In this document: one piece after another, positions 36,041 through 45,698 of the stretch | Layout: each line of letters starts with the position of its first letter | Position numbering within the stretch: position 1 is the first letter of the stretch | From: Paenibacillus massiliensis 2301065 = DSM 16942 | Lineage (GTDB): Bacteria; Bacillota; Bacilli; Paenibacillales; Paenibacillaceae | Assembly (NCBI RefSeq): GCF_000377505.1 | Contig: NZ_KB898185.1 | Location: forward strand, 248,001 to 312,000 | Reading direction: 5' to 3' | DNA: 64,000 bases | Notes under the pieces: model-generated | Database searches by the model: none | Told to the model about the DNA's origin: nothing | Seen by the model: the letters and a program-made list of their open reading frames with translations, nothing else | Program-made: the position numbers and the translations under genes

Positions 36041-37393
36041 TCAAGAGAGCTTGACGTAAAAGGTAGCTCCCTCTCCGAGCACGCTTTTGGCATAAATCTC
36101 TCCCTTGTGCTGTCTGACGATGGATCGGGCGATCGCAAGTCCCAGTCCATATCCGCCTTGCTTGCGGTTACGTGATGCGTCTGTACGATAGAACCGATCA
36201 AATATTCGCTCCAGATGCTCCGGTGCAATCCCTTCTCCGCTATTGGTCACAGCCAGAACTACGTCATTATGCTGCTTGGCGAGCGACACCTCCACCATCC
36301 CCTTCGGCTGCGAGTACTTGATGGCATTATCGAGCAGGATTAGAACCACCTGTATGATCTGCTCACGATTACCATGCACCGTCAGCTTCGGCTCGACCGT
36401 ATATTCAAGCCGGATATCCTTCTCGAACATGACCGCTTCCATGGTGAGAACAATATTCTCTACGGCCTCACTTATGTTGAAGGTCGTCTGAATGAGATCA
36501 GGCCGCGAATGCTCCATCTCGGTCAGATACAGCAGATCATTCGTCAGCTTGGCCATCCGCTCTGTCTCGGACTTGATGTAATGCAGCCATTTCGCCTGAG
36601 ACTGAATCGTCTCCTCGGAATTCGCAAGCAGTACATCCGTATTCGTGTTAATCACCGCAAGCGGTGTCTTGAGCTCATGTGAGGCATCTGCAATGAACTG
36701 CTTCTGCTTCTCGAAGGCTTCCTTCACCGGCGCTATAGATCGATTGGCAAAATACCGACTCAGGAAATAAATCACGATTAGCATCACCAACCCTACCAGT
36801 GTAAAGGTATAGATCAGATTGTTCAGTATTCCCTGGCGGGAGGTCACATCCATGAACACATACATATATCCTGTATCATAGGGCATTGAGGTATATATCC
36901 ACGCATTGCCATTCAGCTTGAACTGACCCTCATTGCGTCCCTGCTTAATAGCAGTCTGGAGGGCTTCCATGTAGAAGGAATCCTCCATGTCGATCAGCTT
37001 GGAGGACACGCTGGTCTGCTGTCGATCCGCATCCGTTTCGATCATGAAAGAGACAGAACGCTGTGGAGGTCCCTCCCCCTGCATGCCACCACCAGATTCA
37101 TTTCCCCCTACTGGGCGTGTTGGTTGATCTTCCGCACCAGTCCCACTGTCCATATTACCTTGCGCGCCGCGATTTGCAGGCTCTCTCGCTCCTCCTCCAC
37201 TCCCATTACCCGGCATATGTGAAGGATCATCGGGCATTCGGTAGAAATCCGAGACGCGGTACAACTCCATGCGAATATCCCGGTACACATTCTGATACGT
37301 GATGATATAAATGGTTGCGAACGATACAAGCATCATGATAGATATGAAGACCAGATTAACAAGCAGGAAGCGATTTCTAAGCTTGTTGAACAT
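36041..37393 (-). CDS. Sensor histidine kinase
   Basis: The 450-aa protein has a first membrane helix at about 10-32. Its external domain has a Gly/Pro/Asn-rich segment (about 58-110, GNGSGGGAREPANRGAQGN). The second membrane helix is at about 188-208. HisKA carries the phosphorylated His in FIADASHELKTPLAVI. HATPase follows, with the N box LLDNAIKYS and G boxes (GGYGLGLAIARSIV). It forms a pair with the OmpR-type regulator gene whose stop overlaps its start (TAATG). The divergent VTC/DUF4956/Cthe_2159-like operon is a likely target. Confidence 0.93.
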   Translation of the reverse strand: MFNKLRNRFLLVNLVFISIMMLVSFATIYIITYQNVYRDIRMELYRVSDFYRMPDDPSHMPGNGSGGGAREPANRGAQGNMDSGTGAEDQPTRPVGGNESGGGMQGEGPPQRSVSFMIETDADRQQTSVSSKLIDMEDSFYMEALQTAIKQGRNEGQFKLNGNAWIYTSMPYDTGYMYVFMDVTSRQGILNNLIYTFTLVGLVMLIVIYFLSRYFANRSIAPVKEAFEKQKQFIADASHELKTPLAVINTNTDVLLANSEETIQSQAKWLHYIKSETERMAKLTNDLLYLTEMEHSRPDLIQTTFNISEAVENIVLTMEAVMFEKDIRLEYTVEPKLTVHGNREQIIQVVLILLDNAIKYSQPKGMVEVSLAKQHNDVVLAVTNSGEGIAPEHLERIFDRFYRTDASRNRKQGGYGLGLAIARSIVRQHKGEIYAKSVLGEGATFYVKLS

Positions 37394-38070
37394 TAGGTCG
37401 TCACCTCAAGCACATAACCTACACCCCGAATGGTACTGATCCGTACACTGGATTGCAGGAAGGTCAATTTTTTGCGTAAAAAGGAAATATAGACCTCTAC
37501 GTTGTTGTACTCCACCTCCGAATCGAACCCCCACAGCTTCTCGATGATCTGTTCCTTCGAGGTAACCGCCTGCTTGCGAGTAATCAGCAGCTCCAGCAGT
37601 TCTCCCTCCTTGAGGTTGAGCTTCATTTCCTTGCCTTCAACCATCAGCTTGAGATGCGTTTTGTTCAGCTCGATATCCCCGAATTTCATGGCATCCTCCG
37701 GGATGACCTCCCCCTTGCGTCGTAAGGCTGCACGAATGCGGGCCAACAGCTCTTCGGTTGCGAATGGCTTGGCAATATAATCATCGGCCCCATAATCCAG
37801 TCCGCTTACCTTATCCGAGAGCTCTCCCTTGGCCGTGAGCAGAATGACCGGGGTATGCTCTCCATTCGCCCGCAATGTCTTCAGTACAGTCAAGCCATCC
37901 AGCTTCGGCATCATGATGTCCAGCAGCAGCAGATCATAAATGCCGCTCTGTGCATAATCCAGCGCATCCCTACCGTCATGCACCATATCCACCGAATAGT
38001 TATTCTTCTTCAGGATCTGAGATACCGCCTCTGCTAAATGTAGCTCATCCTCAGCTATCAATATTCTCAT
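37393..38070 (-). CDS. OmpR-family response regulator
   Basis: The 225-aa protein has a receiver domain with acidic pocket (IAEDE), phospho-Asp in YDLLLLDIMMPKLDG, Thr/Lys in ILLTAKGELSD, and a C-terminal winged helix (LKEGELLELLITRKQAVTSK ... VEVYISFLRKKL). First gene of the two-component operon; a one-base overlap with the kinase gene suggests coupled translation. Confidence 0.95.
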   Translation of the reverse strand: MRILIAEDELHLAEAVSQILKKNNYSVDMVHDGRDALDYAQSGIYDLLLLDIMMPKLDGLTVLKTLRANGEHTPVILLTAKGELSDKVSGLDYGADDYIAKPFATEELLARIRAALRRKGEVIPEDAMKFGDIELNKTHLKLMVEGKEMKLNLKEGELLELLITRKQAVTSKEQIIEKLWGFDSEVEYNNVEVYISFLRKKLTFLQSSVRISTIRGVGYVLEVTT

Positions 38071-38264
38071 GCTTCGTCACCCTTTATGTCTGTATTTATC
38101 GCAACGGTTATTTTGAGGCGATTATCTTCTTCGCACGAATCACAAGACCTTTCATGCCTGGTCCACCTCGTGAATGGCCTGCTACTTACTATATTACCGA
38201 TTTTTGTAGTTCCACCTTCAGTATTGCTATTCATTATAGCAAGGCAACCTTGAAAATACCTTAA

Positions 38265-38663
38265 TGATGTACGTATGTTCCTAGCTTCGATAAGTTAATA
38301 TATCGTTCTGTTTATTTGCTTAATTTGCTTATTTGCTTATCTACATTTTTGCTTATGTTCTAATTTAGATTGTGCTGAGCGGGCTGTTCCATTTATTTGT
38401 GTGGAAGCATCAGAGTATCACAAGGATCTGTTAAAGGATGATTAATAGTTTTTATTAGATGAAGGTAAAAAACATTAACGCTATGTAAACATATTTAAGA
38501 TTCATTAAAGGTTCGACCTCTAAGATACAGATATCAAAGCAAGACAGCATCACAACACAAACGCACAGCACAGATGCAATTCATTACAGGTAACTCAAGC
38601 AAGCTATACATCACTTGGGCGATCCCTGACCTACCAACTTCCATTAGAAAGGATTGACTACAT
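38265..38663. other. Divergent intergenic region, two-component operon / VTC operon
   Basis: About 400 AT-rich bases without a gene. A run of TTGCTTAT-like repeats lies at about 38315-38355, and an AT-rich patch with TTTAAGATTCATTAAAGG at about 38493-38510 could be an OmpR-type direct-repeat site or promoter for the rightward operon. No clear hairpin. Confidence 0.4.
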
Positions 38664-39443
38664 ATGGCTATTGAAGTGTTCAACCGCTATGAAAGCAAAT
38701 ATCTGCTCGACTACACCGCATATCAGAGATTACTGACCGACCTGCTTCAGTATATGGAGCTGGATGATTACAACAAGCAGCATGAGTTCTACTCCATCAG
38801 TAATCTGTACTTCGATACTCCCAGCAATACCTTGATTCGCACCAGCCTTGCCAAGCCCAAATACAAGGAAAAGCTTCGTCTGCGAGCCTACGGAGTACCT
38901 GCCGACAATGCGAAGGTGTATCTGGAGATCAAGAAGAAGGTGTTCGGATTGGTCAACAAGCGCAGAACTGCCTTGAAGCTGAATGAAGCGTATGAGTTCG
39001 TAAGAACCGGGAATGCTCCGGCCCTGGCTGATTACATGAACCCTCAGGTTGTGGAGGAGATCAAGTATTTTCTAAGCTTGTACAACCTGGAGCCCAAGGT
39101 CTATCTGGCTTATGAGCGTAAAGCCCTGTTCGATAAGGGAAGTCGTGATCTGCGTATCACCTTCGACACCAACATACGCAGTCGCCGCTTCGACCTCAAA
39201 TTGGAGGATGGCGATTATGGCGCTCCCCTTGTAGAAGACGGACGCTGGCTGATGGAGGTCAAGGCCGAGAAGACTGTGCCACTGTGGCTTTCCCGAATGC
39301 TCTCCGATCACGGATTGTACCGGACGAGCTTCTCCAAGTATGGCAATGAGTATAAGAAAATGCTGCGCAATGGCAGCCAGGCAGAGACAGAGCTGCACAT
39401 CCCGCATAACCCAAGAGAAATGGAGCGTGTCTTATATGCTTGA
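38664..39443 (+). CDS. VTC-domain (polyphosphate polymerase-like) protein
   Basis: The 259-aa protein has the VTC tunnel-domain pattern: a basic start (FNRYESKYLLD), YSISNLYFDTPSN, KEKLRLRAYG, YLEIKKKVFGLVNKRR, YLAYERKAL, ITFDTNIRSRR and LMEVKAEKTVPLWLS. Alternating Lys/Arg/Glu residues line the barrel that binds triphosphate in the yeast VTC4 polymerase. Bacterial forms are soluble and usually encoded beside a DUF4956 membrane protein, as here. The next gene's ATG overlaps its stop. Confidence 0.88.
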   Translation: MAIEVFNRYESKYLLDYTAYQRLLTDLLQYMELDDYNKQHEFYSISNLYFDTPSNTLIRTSLAKPKYKEKLRLRAYGVPADNAKVYLEIKKKVFGLVNKRRTALKLNEAYEFVRTGNAPALADYMNPQVVEEIKYFLSLYNLEPKVYLAYERKALFDKGSRDLRITFDTNIRSRRFDLKLEDGDYGAPLVEDGRWLMEVKAEKTVPLWLSRMLSDHGLYRTSFSKYGNEYKKMLRNGSQAETELHIPHNPREMERVLYA

Positions 39444-40122
39444 TACTTTATTTAATTCCACTGTGAGTGATTCCACCCTGACGCTGGGAACATCCATATT
39501 AACGATCGGCATTGCCATTCTATTAGGCGCCATCATCAGCCTGACTTATATGAAGACTAATACAGGAGCCCACTCTCAAAGTTTTACATTAACCATGGTA
39601 ATCCTGCCCGTCATCGTCGCCATCATCATACTGCTCATTGGCAGCAATATTGCACGGGCGTTCAGTCTGGCAGGAGCCTTCTCCATCATTCGTTTCCGAA
39701 GCGCACCTGGTGATCCGAAGGATATTGCCTATGTCCTGTTCACGATGGCAGCTGGTCTAGCTTGTGGTGTCGGTGCTTTTGAATACGCCGTGCTATTCAC
39801 CCTGATTCTATGTGTGCTGATGTTCGTCCTGAGCAAAGTGAACTTTGGTGCACGCAAGCACCAGCAGAAGCTGCTGAAGGTGACCATACCGGAGAATCTC
39901 AGCTATGAAGAAGCGCTTGATGAAGTGTTCAAGCAGTACAATGTCGGCTATGAGCTACGTAAAATCAAGACAACCGAGCTGGGCAGTCTGTATGAGCTGG
40001 TGTATGCAGTCACGCTCCATCCGGCTACCAACCAGAAGGAATTCCTGGACGCCATTCGCTGTCGCAACGGAAATCTGGACCTCTCGCTCACGATGAATCC
40101 GACACCGATGGCTGAGTACTAA
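39436..40122 (+). CDS. DUF4956 membrane protein
   Basis: The 228-aa protein has four membrane helices (ILTIGIAILLGAIISLTYM, MVILPVIVAIIILLIGSN, FTMAAGLACGVGAFEYAVL and LILCVLMFVLSKVN). The conserved loop FSLAGAFSIIRFRSAPGDPKDIAY is diagnostic of DUF4956. The C-terminal cytosolic domain resembles the MgtC-like tail. Probably the membrane partner of the VTC protein; the coding overlap at TATATGCTTGA implies coupled translation. Confidence 0.9.
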   Translation: MLDTLFNSTVSDSTLTLGTSILTIGIAILLGAIISLTYMKTNTGAHSQSFTLTMVILPVIVAIIILLIGSNIARAFSLAGAFSIIRFRSAPGDPKDIAYVLFTMAAGLACGVGAFEYAVLFTLILCVLMFVLSKVNFGARKHQQKLLKVTIPENLSYEEALDEVFKQYNVGYELRKIKTTELGSLYELVYAVTLHPATNQKEFLDAIRCRNGNLDLSLTMNPTPMAEY

Positions 40123-40253
40123 TTCATTGATCCATTGATTTTATCCAAGTGAGCATTATTCAACGACTGTTATCCATTAATAAATTTGTTGTTTAACCCG
40201 AATCGCATGTATTGTTCCGTTTCACTAGTTCATTCTTGAAAGGAAGATTAATG

Positions 40254-42521
40254 ATGAAGAAAATAATTGCAGGCAGCAAACTTTGGTCTATTGTGATGAT
40301 TACCGCATTGGTTACAGCTTGCGGAGGGCCAACAGGCACTTCCGCAACTACGACCTCCAGCGCAGCAGGTTCTCAAGTGAGTGCCGCGGCGGTGGCCAGC
40401 TCCAGCCAGACGAATCAGGCTACCTTCGCCAGTCTCGTGAGCTTCGATACAGCAGATCAGACAGCTATCTGGTCCGCCAGTGAGGCAACAACGATCACCT
40501 TGAATGGCACAACTGCCGCGATCTCCGGTAACGGAGCAAGCGCAGAGGCTGGGCAGATAACGATCACCGAAGCTGGTACCTATGTGCTAAAGGGGGAGCT
40601 GAGTGACGGACAGATTCTCGTCAATGTCGCTGACAAAGGCACGGTACAGCTCGTCCTGAACGGAGTGACCATACACAATGAGGATAGCGCTGGAATCTTC
40701 GTGCAAAAAGCCGGCAAAGCCATCATTACACTTGCCGATGGTACTGTAAATACAGTCACTGACGGTGCTAAATATGTGTATGCTGATGCTGCAACAGACG
40801 AGCCGGATGCCGCGATCTTCAGCAAGGCAGATCTAACCTTCAATGGAACGGGCAAGCTGAATGTCACAGCAAACTACAATGACGGGATCACGAGCAAGGA
40901 TGAGCTGCGAATCGTCAGCGGAGAGTTCAATGTGAAGGCAGCCAATAATGGTATCAAGGGCAAGGATCTCGTGGCGATTCAAGCAGGTACCTTTACTATT
41001 GAGGCAGAGAATGACGGGATCAAGTCCACCAATGACACCGAAGCAGACAAAGGCTTCGTCGCTATTCAGGCAGGTACCTATCATATCCAAAGCGCTCATG
41101 ATGCCATCCAGGCTGAGACAGTGCTTGTGATCGAAGATGGAACATATCAGCTAGTCACAGGTGGTGGCAGCGCCAATGCAGAAGTGAAAACAGAGCAAAT
41201 GTCTGGGGGCCGAGATGGATTTGGTGGTGGCGACTTTGGAGATAGCAGCATGACTCCACCGGAGATGGGCACGCCTCCAGAGGGTGCTCCTTCAGATGGC
41301 ACTCCTCCCGAGGGACTCCCAGACAACTCTACTCCCGACGGCAATAGTCAGGCTGGAACAGCAACGGACAGCAGCAGTACAAGTACAACGGTGACAACGG
41401 AAGACACAGAAAGCACCAGCGCGAAGGGCCTCAAGGCAGGCACGGATCTGATGATTCACGGCGGCTCCTTCACCATTGATGCCAAGGACGATGCATTGCA
41501 CAGCAATAGCAGCCTGACCGTGAATGACGGACAGCTCAGCCTCGCTACCGGTGATGATGGACTTCATGCCGATGCAGTGCTCACCATTAATGGTGGAACC
41601 ATCGAAGTAACACAAAGCTATGAAGGGCTGGAGGCCTCGATCATCACCCTCAATGGTGGCGATGTACGGATTACAGCCTCCGATGATGGTGTTAACGCAG
41701 CTGGCGCCGAAGATCTGATGGCAGACACAAGTACAGATAGCTTAGCAACGACCAGTAATGTATCTGCTTCAGCTAGCACTTCCACCTCTTCCATGAGCAG
41801 ACCTGGTGGACCGGGACAGGCGACCAATGATGCGCTCTATATTCACGGCGGCACATTGACAGTGAATGCCGATGGTGATGGCCTGGATTCGAACGGCTCC
41901 ATCTACATGACAGGCGGTACCGTCATTGTCAACGGTCCTACCTCTAATGGCAATGGCGCTCTGGATTACGATGGTAGCTTCGAGATGAGCGGTGGATATC
42001 TGGTAGCAGCCGGAAGCTCGGGCATGGCGCAAGCTATCTCTGATACTTCCAGCCAGAATGCCATTTCGATGACCTTTACCGAACAGCAGCAAGCGGGCAC
42101 ACTAGTACATCTGGAGGACAGCAGCGGCAATTCGATCCTGACCTTTGCCCCGGCTAAAAACTATCAATCCATCGTCATTAGCTCACCAGAGCTTAAGGCC
42201 GACGGCTCCTATGTTCTCTACTCTGGCGGTACCTCCACAGGAACAGCAAAGGATGGACGGTATAGTGACGGAACTTACAGTGGTGGCACCAAAATAGTCT
42301 CGTTTACCGCATCAGGAAATGTAACCTGGGTGAACGAGTCTGGAGTCACAGAAGCTCGCAGCGGCATGGGTGGCCCTGGCGGCATGGGTGGCCCTGGCGG
42401 CATGGGCGGCAGCCAAGGCGGGCCTGGTGGTGGAAGAACAAGATCTCAAGGCGCTGGCGCAAGCTCAGATTCTAATTCGAACACAGGCTCGAGCTTTACT
42501 ACGGGTACCTCCACTAATTAA
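40254..42521 (+). CDS. Cthe_2159-like carbohydrate-binding lipoprotein
   Basis: The 755-aa protein has a lipoprotein signal (SKLWSIVMITALVTAC). Repeated beta-helix coils follow with the recurring pattern DDGLHAD / NGGTI / NDGIKSTND, typical of the Cthe_2159 family, in which Cthe_2159 itself binds polygalacturonate and calcium. Two low-complexity linkers (Gly/Pro-rich about 325-385, Ser/Thr-rich about 500-520) and a Gly-rich C terminus (GMGGPGGMGGPGG) are present. Family members often follow VTC and DUF4956 genes. AAAGGAAG precedes the paired ATGs at 40251/40254. Confidence 0.85.
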   Translation: MKKIIAGSKLWSIVMITALVTACGGPTGTSATTTSSAAGSQVSAAAVASSSQTNQATFASLVSFDTADQTAIWSASEATTITLNGTTAAISGNGASAEAGQITITEAGTYVLKGELSDGQILVNVADKGTVQLVLNGVTIHNEDSAGIFVQKAGKAIITLADGTVNTVTDGAKYVYADAATDEPDAAIFSKADLTFNGTGKLNVTANYNDGITSKDELRIVSGEFNVKAANNGIKGKDLVAIQAGTFTIEAENDGIKSTNDTEADKGFVAIQAGTYHIQSAHDAIQAETVLVIEDGTYQLVTGGGSANAEVKTEQMSGGRDGFGGGDFGDSSMTPPEMGTPPEGAPSDGTPPEGLPDNSTPDGNSQAGTATDSSSTSTTVTTEDTESTSAKGLKAGTDLMIHGGSFTIDAKDDALHSNSSLTVNDGQLSLATGDDGLHADAVLTINGGTIEVTQSYEGLEASIITLNGGDVRITASDDGVNAAGAEDLMADTSTDSLATTSNVSASASTSTSSMSRPGGPGQATNDALYIHGGTLTVNADGDGLDSNGSIYMTGGTVIVNGPTSNGNGALDYDGSFEMSGGYLVAAGSSGMAQAISDTSSQNAISMTFTEQQQAGTLVHLEDSSGNSILTFAPAKNYQSIVISSPELKADGSYVLYSGGTSTGTAKDGRYSDGTYSGGTKIVSFTASGNVTWVNESGVTEARSGMGGPGGMGGPGGMGGSQGGPGGGRTRSQGAGASSDSNSNTGSSFTTGTSTN

Positions 42522-42667
42522 GTACCATACATGGGCGACAGACTATTCATCGATCATCACATAGAACAACATTTATAGATCAGTTCTTATATATCAGTTC
42601 TTATATATCAGTTCTTTTGGATAACATTTATAGATCAATTCTCAGCTAACTCTTATAATAACGCAGT

Positions 42668-42720
42668 AAGGCAGTCCCCTTGGTAGGTCCTTCTACCGGG
42701 GAGACTGCCTTGTTCTTTAT
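42668..42720 (+). terminator. Terminator of the VTC/Cthe_2159-like operon
   Basis: AAGGCAGTCCCC pairs with GGGGAGACTGCCTT (stem of 12 with one bulge), followed by GTTCTTTATTATT. A short ATATCAGTTCTTAT repeat precedes it at 42574-42616. The remaining bases to 43125 show no credible gene. Confidence 0.8.
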
Positions 42721-43125
42721 TATCCGAGTAGTTCGGCTCAGTCCCCTGATCCAATCCACCAGAAGACTCAGAACACATGATTCGATTTACGAAGCTGTTA
42801 TTAGCTCATAATCCGAGCACATACTACCGATAATATGATTTTGTAAGGGATGATTCACGAGCCTGCTCATATACATAGAACAAGTCTTGCGGTAAAATGG
42901 AAACTGTTCGGTTACAGATTCGTATATACTTAGATGTAGCTGTCCTATACATATGTCATGCGTCAAGACATGTGTCAATGACCAAGTCATTGTATTCATG
43001 TCAGAATGACAGGGTGTCTCTCACAAGAGCCATCATGCGTTATTATCCATAGGTATTAACTGTGGATCGCTCCGAGCTGTTAGCTCGTGAGATCAGTCTT
43101 TTGCAAACGGGGGAAGTAACACATT

Positions 43126-44151
43126 ATGGAAACGTTGCGCGTATTTTTTGCCAATGCAGTGGTCCGCAGAATATTATTCCTTCTGTTGGTCGTGCTGCTC
43201 TTAGTCAGCCTGAGGCATATGCTCAGCCTGCTACTCTTGCTCTTTCTGGTGACATTCGTCATGGGGCGCCTTCAGGAGCTTGTCACACGGAAGCTCAGTC
43301 GATTATTCCCCGTCTCACCGGTGCTAGTTATTATCTTCCTGTATTTGCTGCTAGTCGGTGGGTTGCTTTACGGGATATTCAATTACATGCCCAAGCTGGT
43401 TACGCAGCTGATCGCCGTCATTGGCAGCATTAGTCATTTTCTGGACACACCGCACAATAACGAGATCATACGGTATCTGATCAGTCTACTGGAGAAGGGC
43501 GATATTAACTATCAAGCTTATCTTGGGAATGCCATAGCCTATATCACTACTCTCGGTAAATGGCTGCAGATTATCCTGATCGTTATCATTCTCAGCTTCT
43601 TCTATCTACTGCAAAGAAAGACGATCGTCCAGTTTACCGAGAAATTCCGTACCAGTAAAATTAGCTGGGCTTATAAGGAATTTGCATATTTCGGGCAACG
43701 ATTCACTTCCTCTTTTGGTAAAGTAATCGAGGTTCAGCTAATGATTGCCCTCTTCAATACCGTGTTCACGATGATCGGGCTGTGGCTGTTCGGCTATCCA
43801 TATTTGTTCGCATTGACGATTATGGTATTCCTGCTGAGTCTGATTCCGGTAGCAGGGGTTATCATTTCTCTGATTCCGATCAGCATTATCGGTTTTCAAG
43901 TGGGCGGCTTCATGCTGGTGGTCTGGACTTTCGTGATGATCATGGCAGTACACGCGCTAGAGACGTACTTCCTGAATCCGCGGCTATACGCCCATAAGAC
44001 TAAGCTGCCTATGTTCTACACGTTCTTGATTCTGATCTTCTCCGAGCATTATTTAGGCATCTGGGGACTGATCATCGGTATCCCGATCTTCATGTTCTTG
44101 CTGGATATTCTGGAGGTTGAACAGGGTCCCAAGAAGCCTACGAACGTATAA
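43126..44151 (+). CDS. AI-2E/PerM-family permease
   Basis: The 341-aa protein has eight predicted membrane helices and the family layout. Two helices come first, then PVLVIIFLYLLLVGGLLYGI, an external loop with LLEKGDINYQAYLGNAIAYI, the block FLLSLIPVAGVIISLIPISI and the C-terminal YFLNPRLYAHKTKLPMFYTF. Members act as small-molecule or Na+/H+ transporters; the AI-2 role is proven only for TqsA, so the cargo here is unknown. A GGGGGAAG lies before the ATG. Confidence 0.9.
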   Translation: METLRVFFANAVVRRILFLLLVVLLLVSLRHMLSLLLLLFLVTFVMGRLQELVTRKLSRLFPVSPVLVIIFLYLLLVGGLLYGIFNYMPKLVTQLIAVIGSISHFLDTPHNNEIIRYLISLLEKGDINYQAYLGNAIAYITTLGKWLQIILIVIILSFFYLLQRKTIVQFTEKFRTSKISWAYKEFAYFGQRFTSSFGKVIEVQLMIALFNTVFTMIGLWLFGYPYLFALTIMVFLLSLIPVAGVIISLIPISIIGFQVGGFMLVVWTFVMIMAVHALETYFLNPRLYAHKTKLPMFYTFLILIFSEHYLGIWGLIIGIPIFMFLLDILEVEQGPKKPTNV

Positions 44152-44200
44152 TTACGAGTACCACTAAGCTTTCAGGTCTCTATTGAGACCGACCTAAACA

Positions 44201-44239
44201 AACAGGCTCTTCGCTCTATACCAGCGGAGGGCCTGTTTT
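44201..44239 (+). terminator. Terminator after permease gene
   Basis: AACAGGCTCTTCGCT pairs with AGCGGAGGGCCTGTT and is followed by TT. The remaining bases to 44465 are AT-rich and without a gene. Confidence 0.8.
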
Positions 44240-44465
44240 CAGTTCCATACCGTGTCTGCAAAAATAAAACAAAAAACGAAGAAGCATCATCGTCATTTTC
44301 CCATATGCATATGTTGCATATAGCCACAATGTAATTCCATGTAGAGCAGCATTTTTCATAGTTCGATTAGTAACACTATAAATGCAATATATAGACGATT
44401 AGAACCATTTCAATCATATATATTGCTGAATGAATATTGCTTGATGGATTTATGAAAATTGCCAC

Positions 44466-45311
44466 TTAGATACGTTTGGCGATGTCCCGTATATTCTCGG
44501 CGTAGGCTGCAAGCTGCTGCATGGAAGCAGCGATCTCCTCTGTTCCTGCGGCCTGATTCCCGCTCAGCTCGGAGCAAGCAGTGAGCTTGACTCGTAGCTC
44601 ATGGATGTGACTATGAATAGAAGTCAGCATCTCCTCCACCTCGCTGGACGTAGCACTACTTGAGTCTGCCATCGTACGAATCTCCTTCGCCACAATCCCG
44701 AAACCTCGCCCAGCATCTCCTGCATGGGCAGCCTCAATCGCTGCATTAATGCCGAGCAGCCGCGAATTATCTGCGATACTGCGAATGAAGCGGAGCATGC
44801 TGTCAGCCCGCTCCAGCTCCGTGAGCACCTGGCCTCCCAGCTCATTCAGTACATGTACCTCTGACATCAGTGTATTGGCTGCTCCTGCTATGCCATCCGA
44901 CAATTCCCGAATTTCAGTTGAGCTATCGGCCAGCTTCTCAGCGGCTCCTTCAAGCGTTAACTGGTTGTGCAGACTGATTCCCATCGTCAAAATACCGAGA
45001 CATTGCTGGTGTTCATCATGGATGGGCATGGATACCGATTTGAAGGGATAGCCGTAGACCTCCTCCGGCACACTGACTGTAATCATACTATTCGTATCCA
45101 GAGCCTTTCGAATACCTCCCGTTGGTGGAATCGGGACCCCAAGCTTGAGGCCTATATCCAACTTTTCTCCCGGCAAATAATATATAAATTTCTCTTGATC
45201 CGTTAGGGCAAACATTACATCCGAAGGAATCAGTCTCTGCACTAATGGCAAAGTTGCCGCTAATGAGCTCAGCATATGCTCTAGGCTGTTTGATGCGTCT
45301 TTGTTTGTCAT
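44466..45311 (-). CDS. Soluble methyl-accepting chemotaxis-like protein (YfmS-like)
   Basis: The 281-aa protein lacks membrane helices. An N-terminal PAS/GAF-like sensor (DVMFALTDQEKFIYYLPGEK, then PFKSVSMPIHDEHQQCLGIL) is followed by a short signalling helical hairpin with the invariant tip IADNSRLLGINAAIEAAHAGDAGRGF. The signalling part is much shorter than in full receptors, as in B. subtilis YfmS. It probably signals to CheA from the cytosol. The ATG at 45311 has GAGG nine bases upstream. Confidence 0.88.
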   Translation of the reverse strand: MTNKDASNSLEHMLSSLAATLPLVQRLIPSDVMFALTDQEKFIYYLPGEKLDIGLKLGVPIPPTGGIRKALDTNSMITVSVPEEVYGYPFKSVSMPIHDEHQQCLGILTMGISLHNQLTLEGAAEKLADSSTEIRELSDGIAGAANTLMSEVHVLNELGGQVLTELERADSMLRFIRSIADNSRLLGINAAIEAAHAGDAGRGFGIVAKEIRTMADSSSATSSEVEEMLTSIHSHIHELRVKLTACSELSGNQAAGTEEIAASMQQLAAYAENIRDIAKRI

Positions 45312-45444
45312 ATCCACCATCCTCATTTCTCATGCTTACATTACAAGTCTACTAAGTATATCGGCTACCAGGTTGATTTAATATGCGCTTATTTACATCT
45401 GAATCACACAGAATATGTAACTTCGAAAAATGTAAATATAAGTC

Positions 45445-45466
45445 ATAGAAAGCGCTTGCAATTCTT
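45445..45466 (+). promoter_or_regulatory. cre-like site upstream of pectate lyase gene
   Basis: AGAAAGCGCTTGCAA matches the cre core (GAAAGCGCTTNCA) apart from its first position, 235 bases upstream of the lyase ATG. Between it and the gene lies an untranslated stretch that holds several small dyads (for example CCATCAAATGATGG) but no riboswitch class I can name. Confidence 0.55.
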
Positions 45467-45698
45467 GGGGATTTTGCTATATGATGTTGCCATGAACGTT
45501 AGCAGCCTAAGTCTTGCACCGAGATAAGACGGTCTATATCTTGAGGGCGACAGGAGGGGTGTCCGGAATTGATCGTGTTCACAGCTTATACAGCTGCAAC
45601 CAGAGCATGCTTATGCCAATCCATCAAATGATGGGGTAATCCATCTGTGATGGCTGATCGTCCTTATTCTTTTAATCTCTATGAAATGAGGTACGTAC

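Noticed and set aside
42787..42999. 70-codon minus-strand frame between the Cthe_2159-like and permease genes
   Set aside because: No ribosome site and no recognisable motif; most likely chance.
43062..43433. Plus-strand frame overlapping the start of the AI-2E-type permease gene
   Set aside because: The frame has no family likeness, and the permease frame has a good ribosome site and clear membrane helices.
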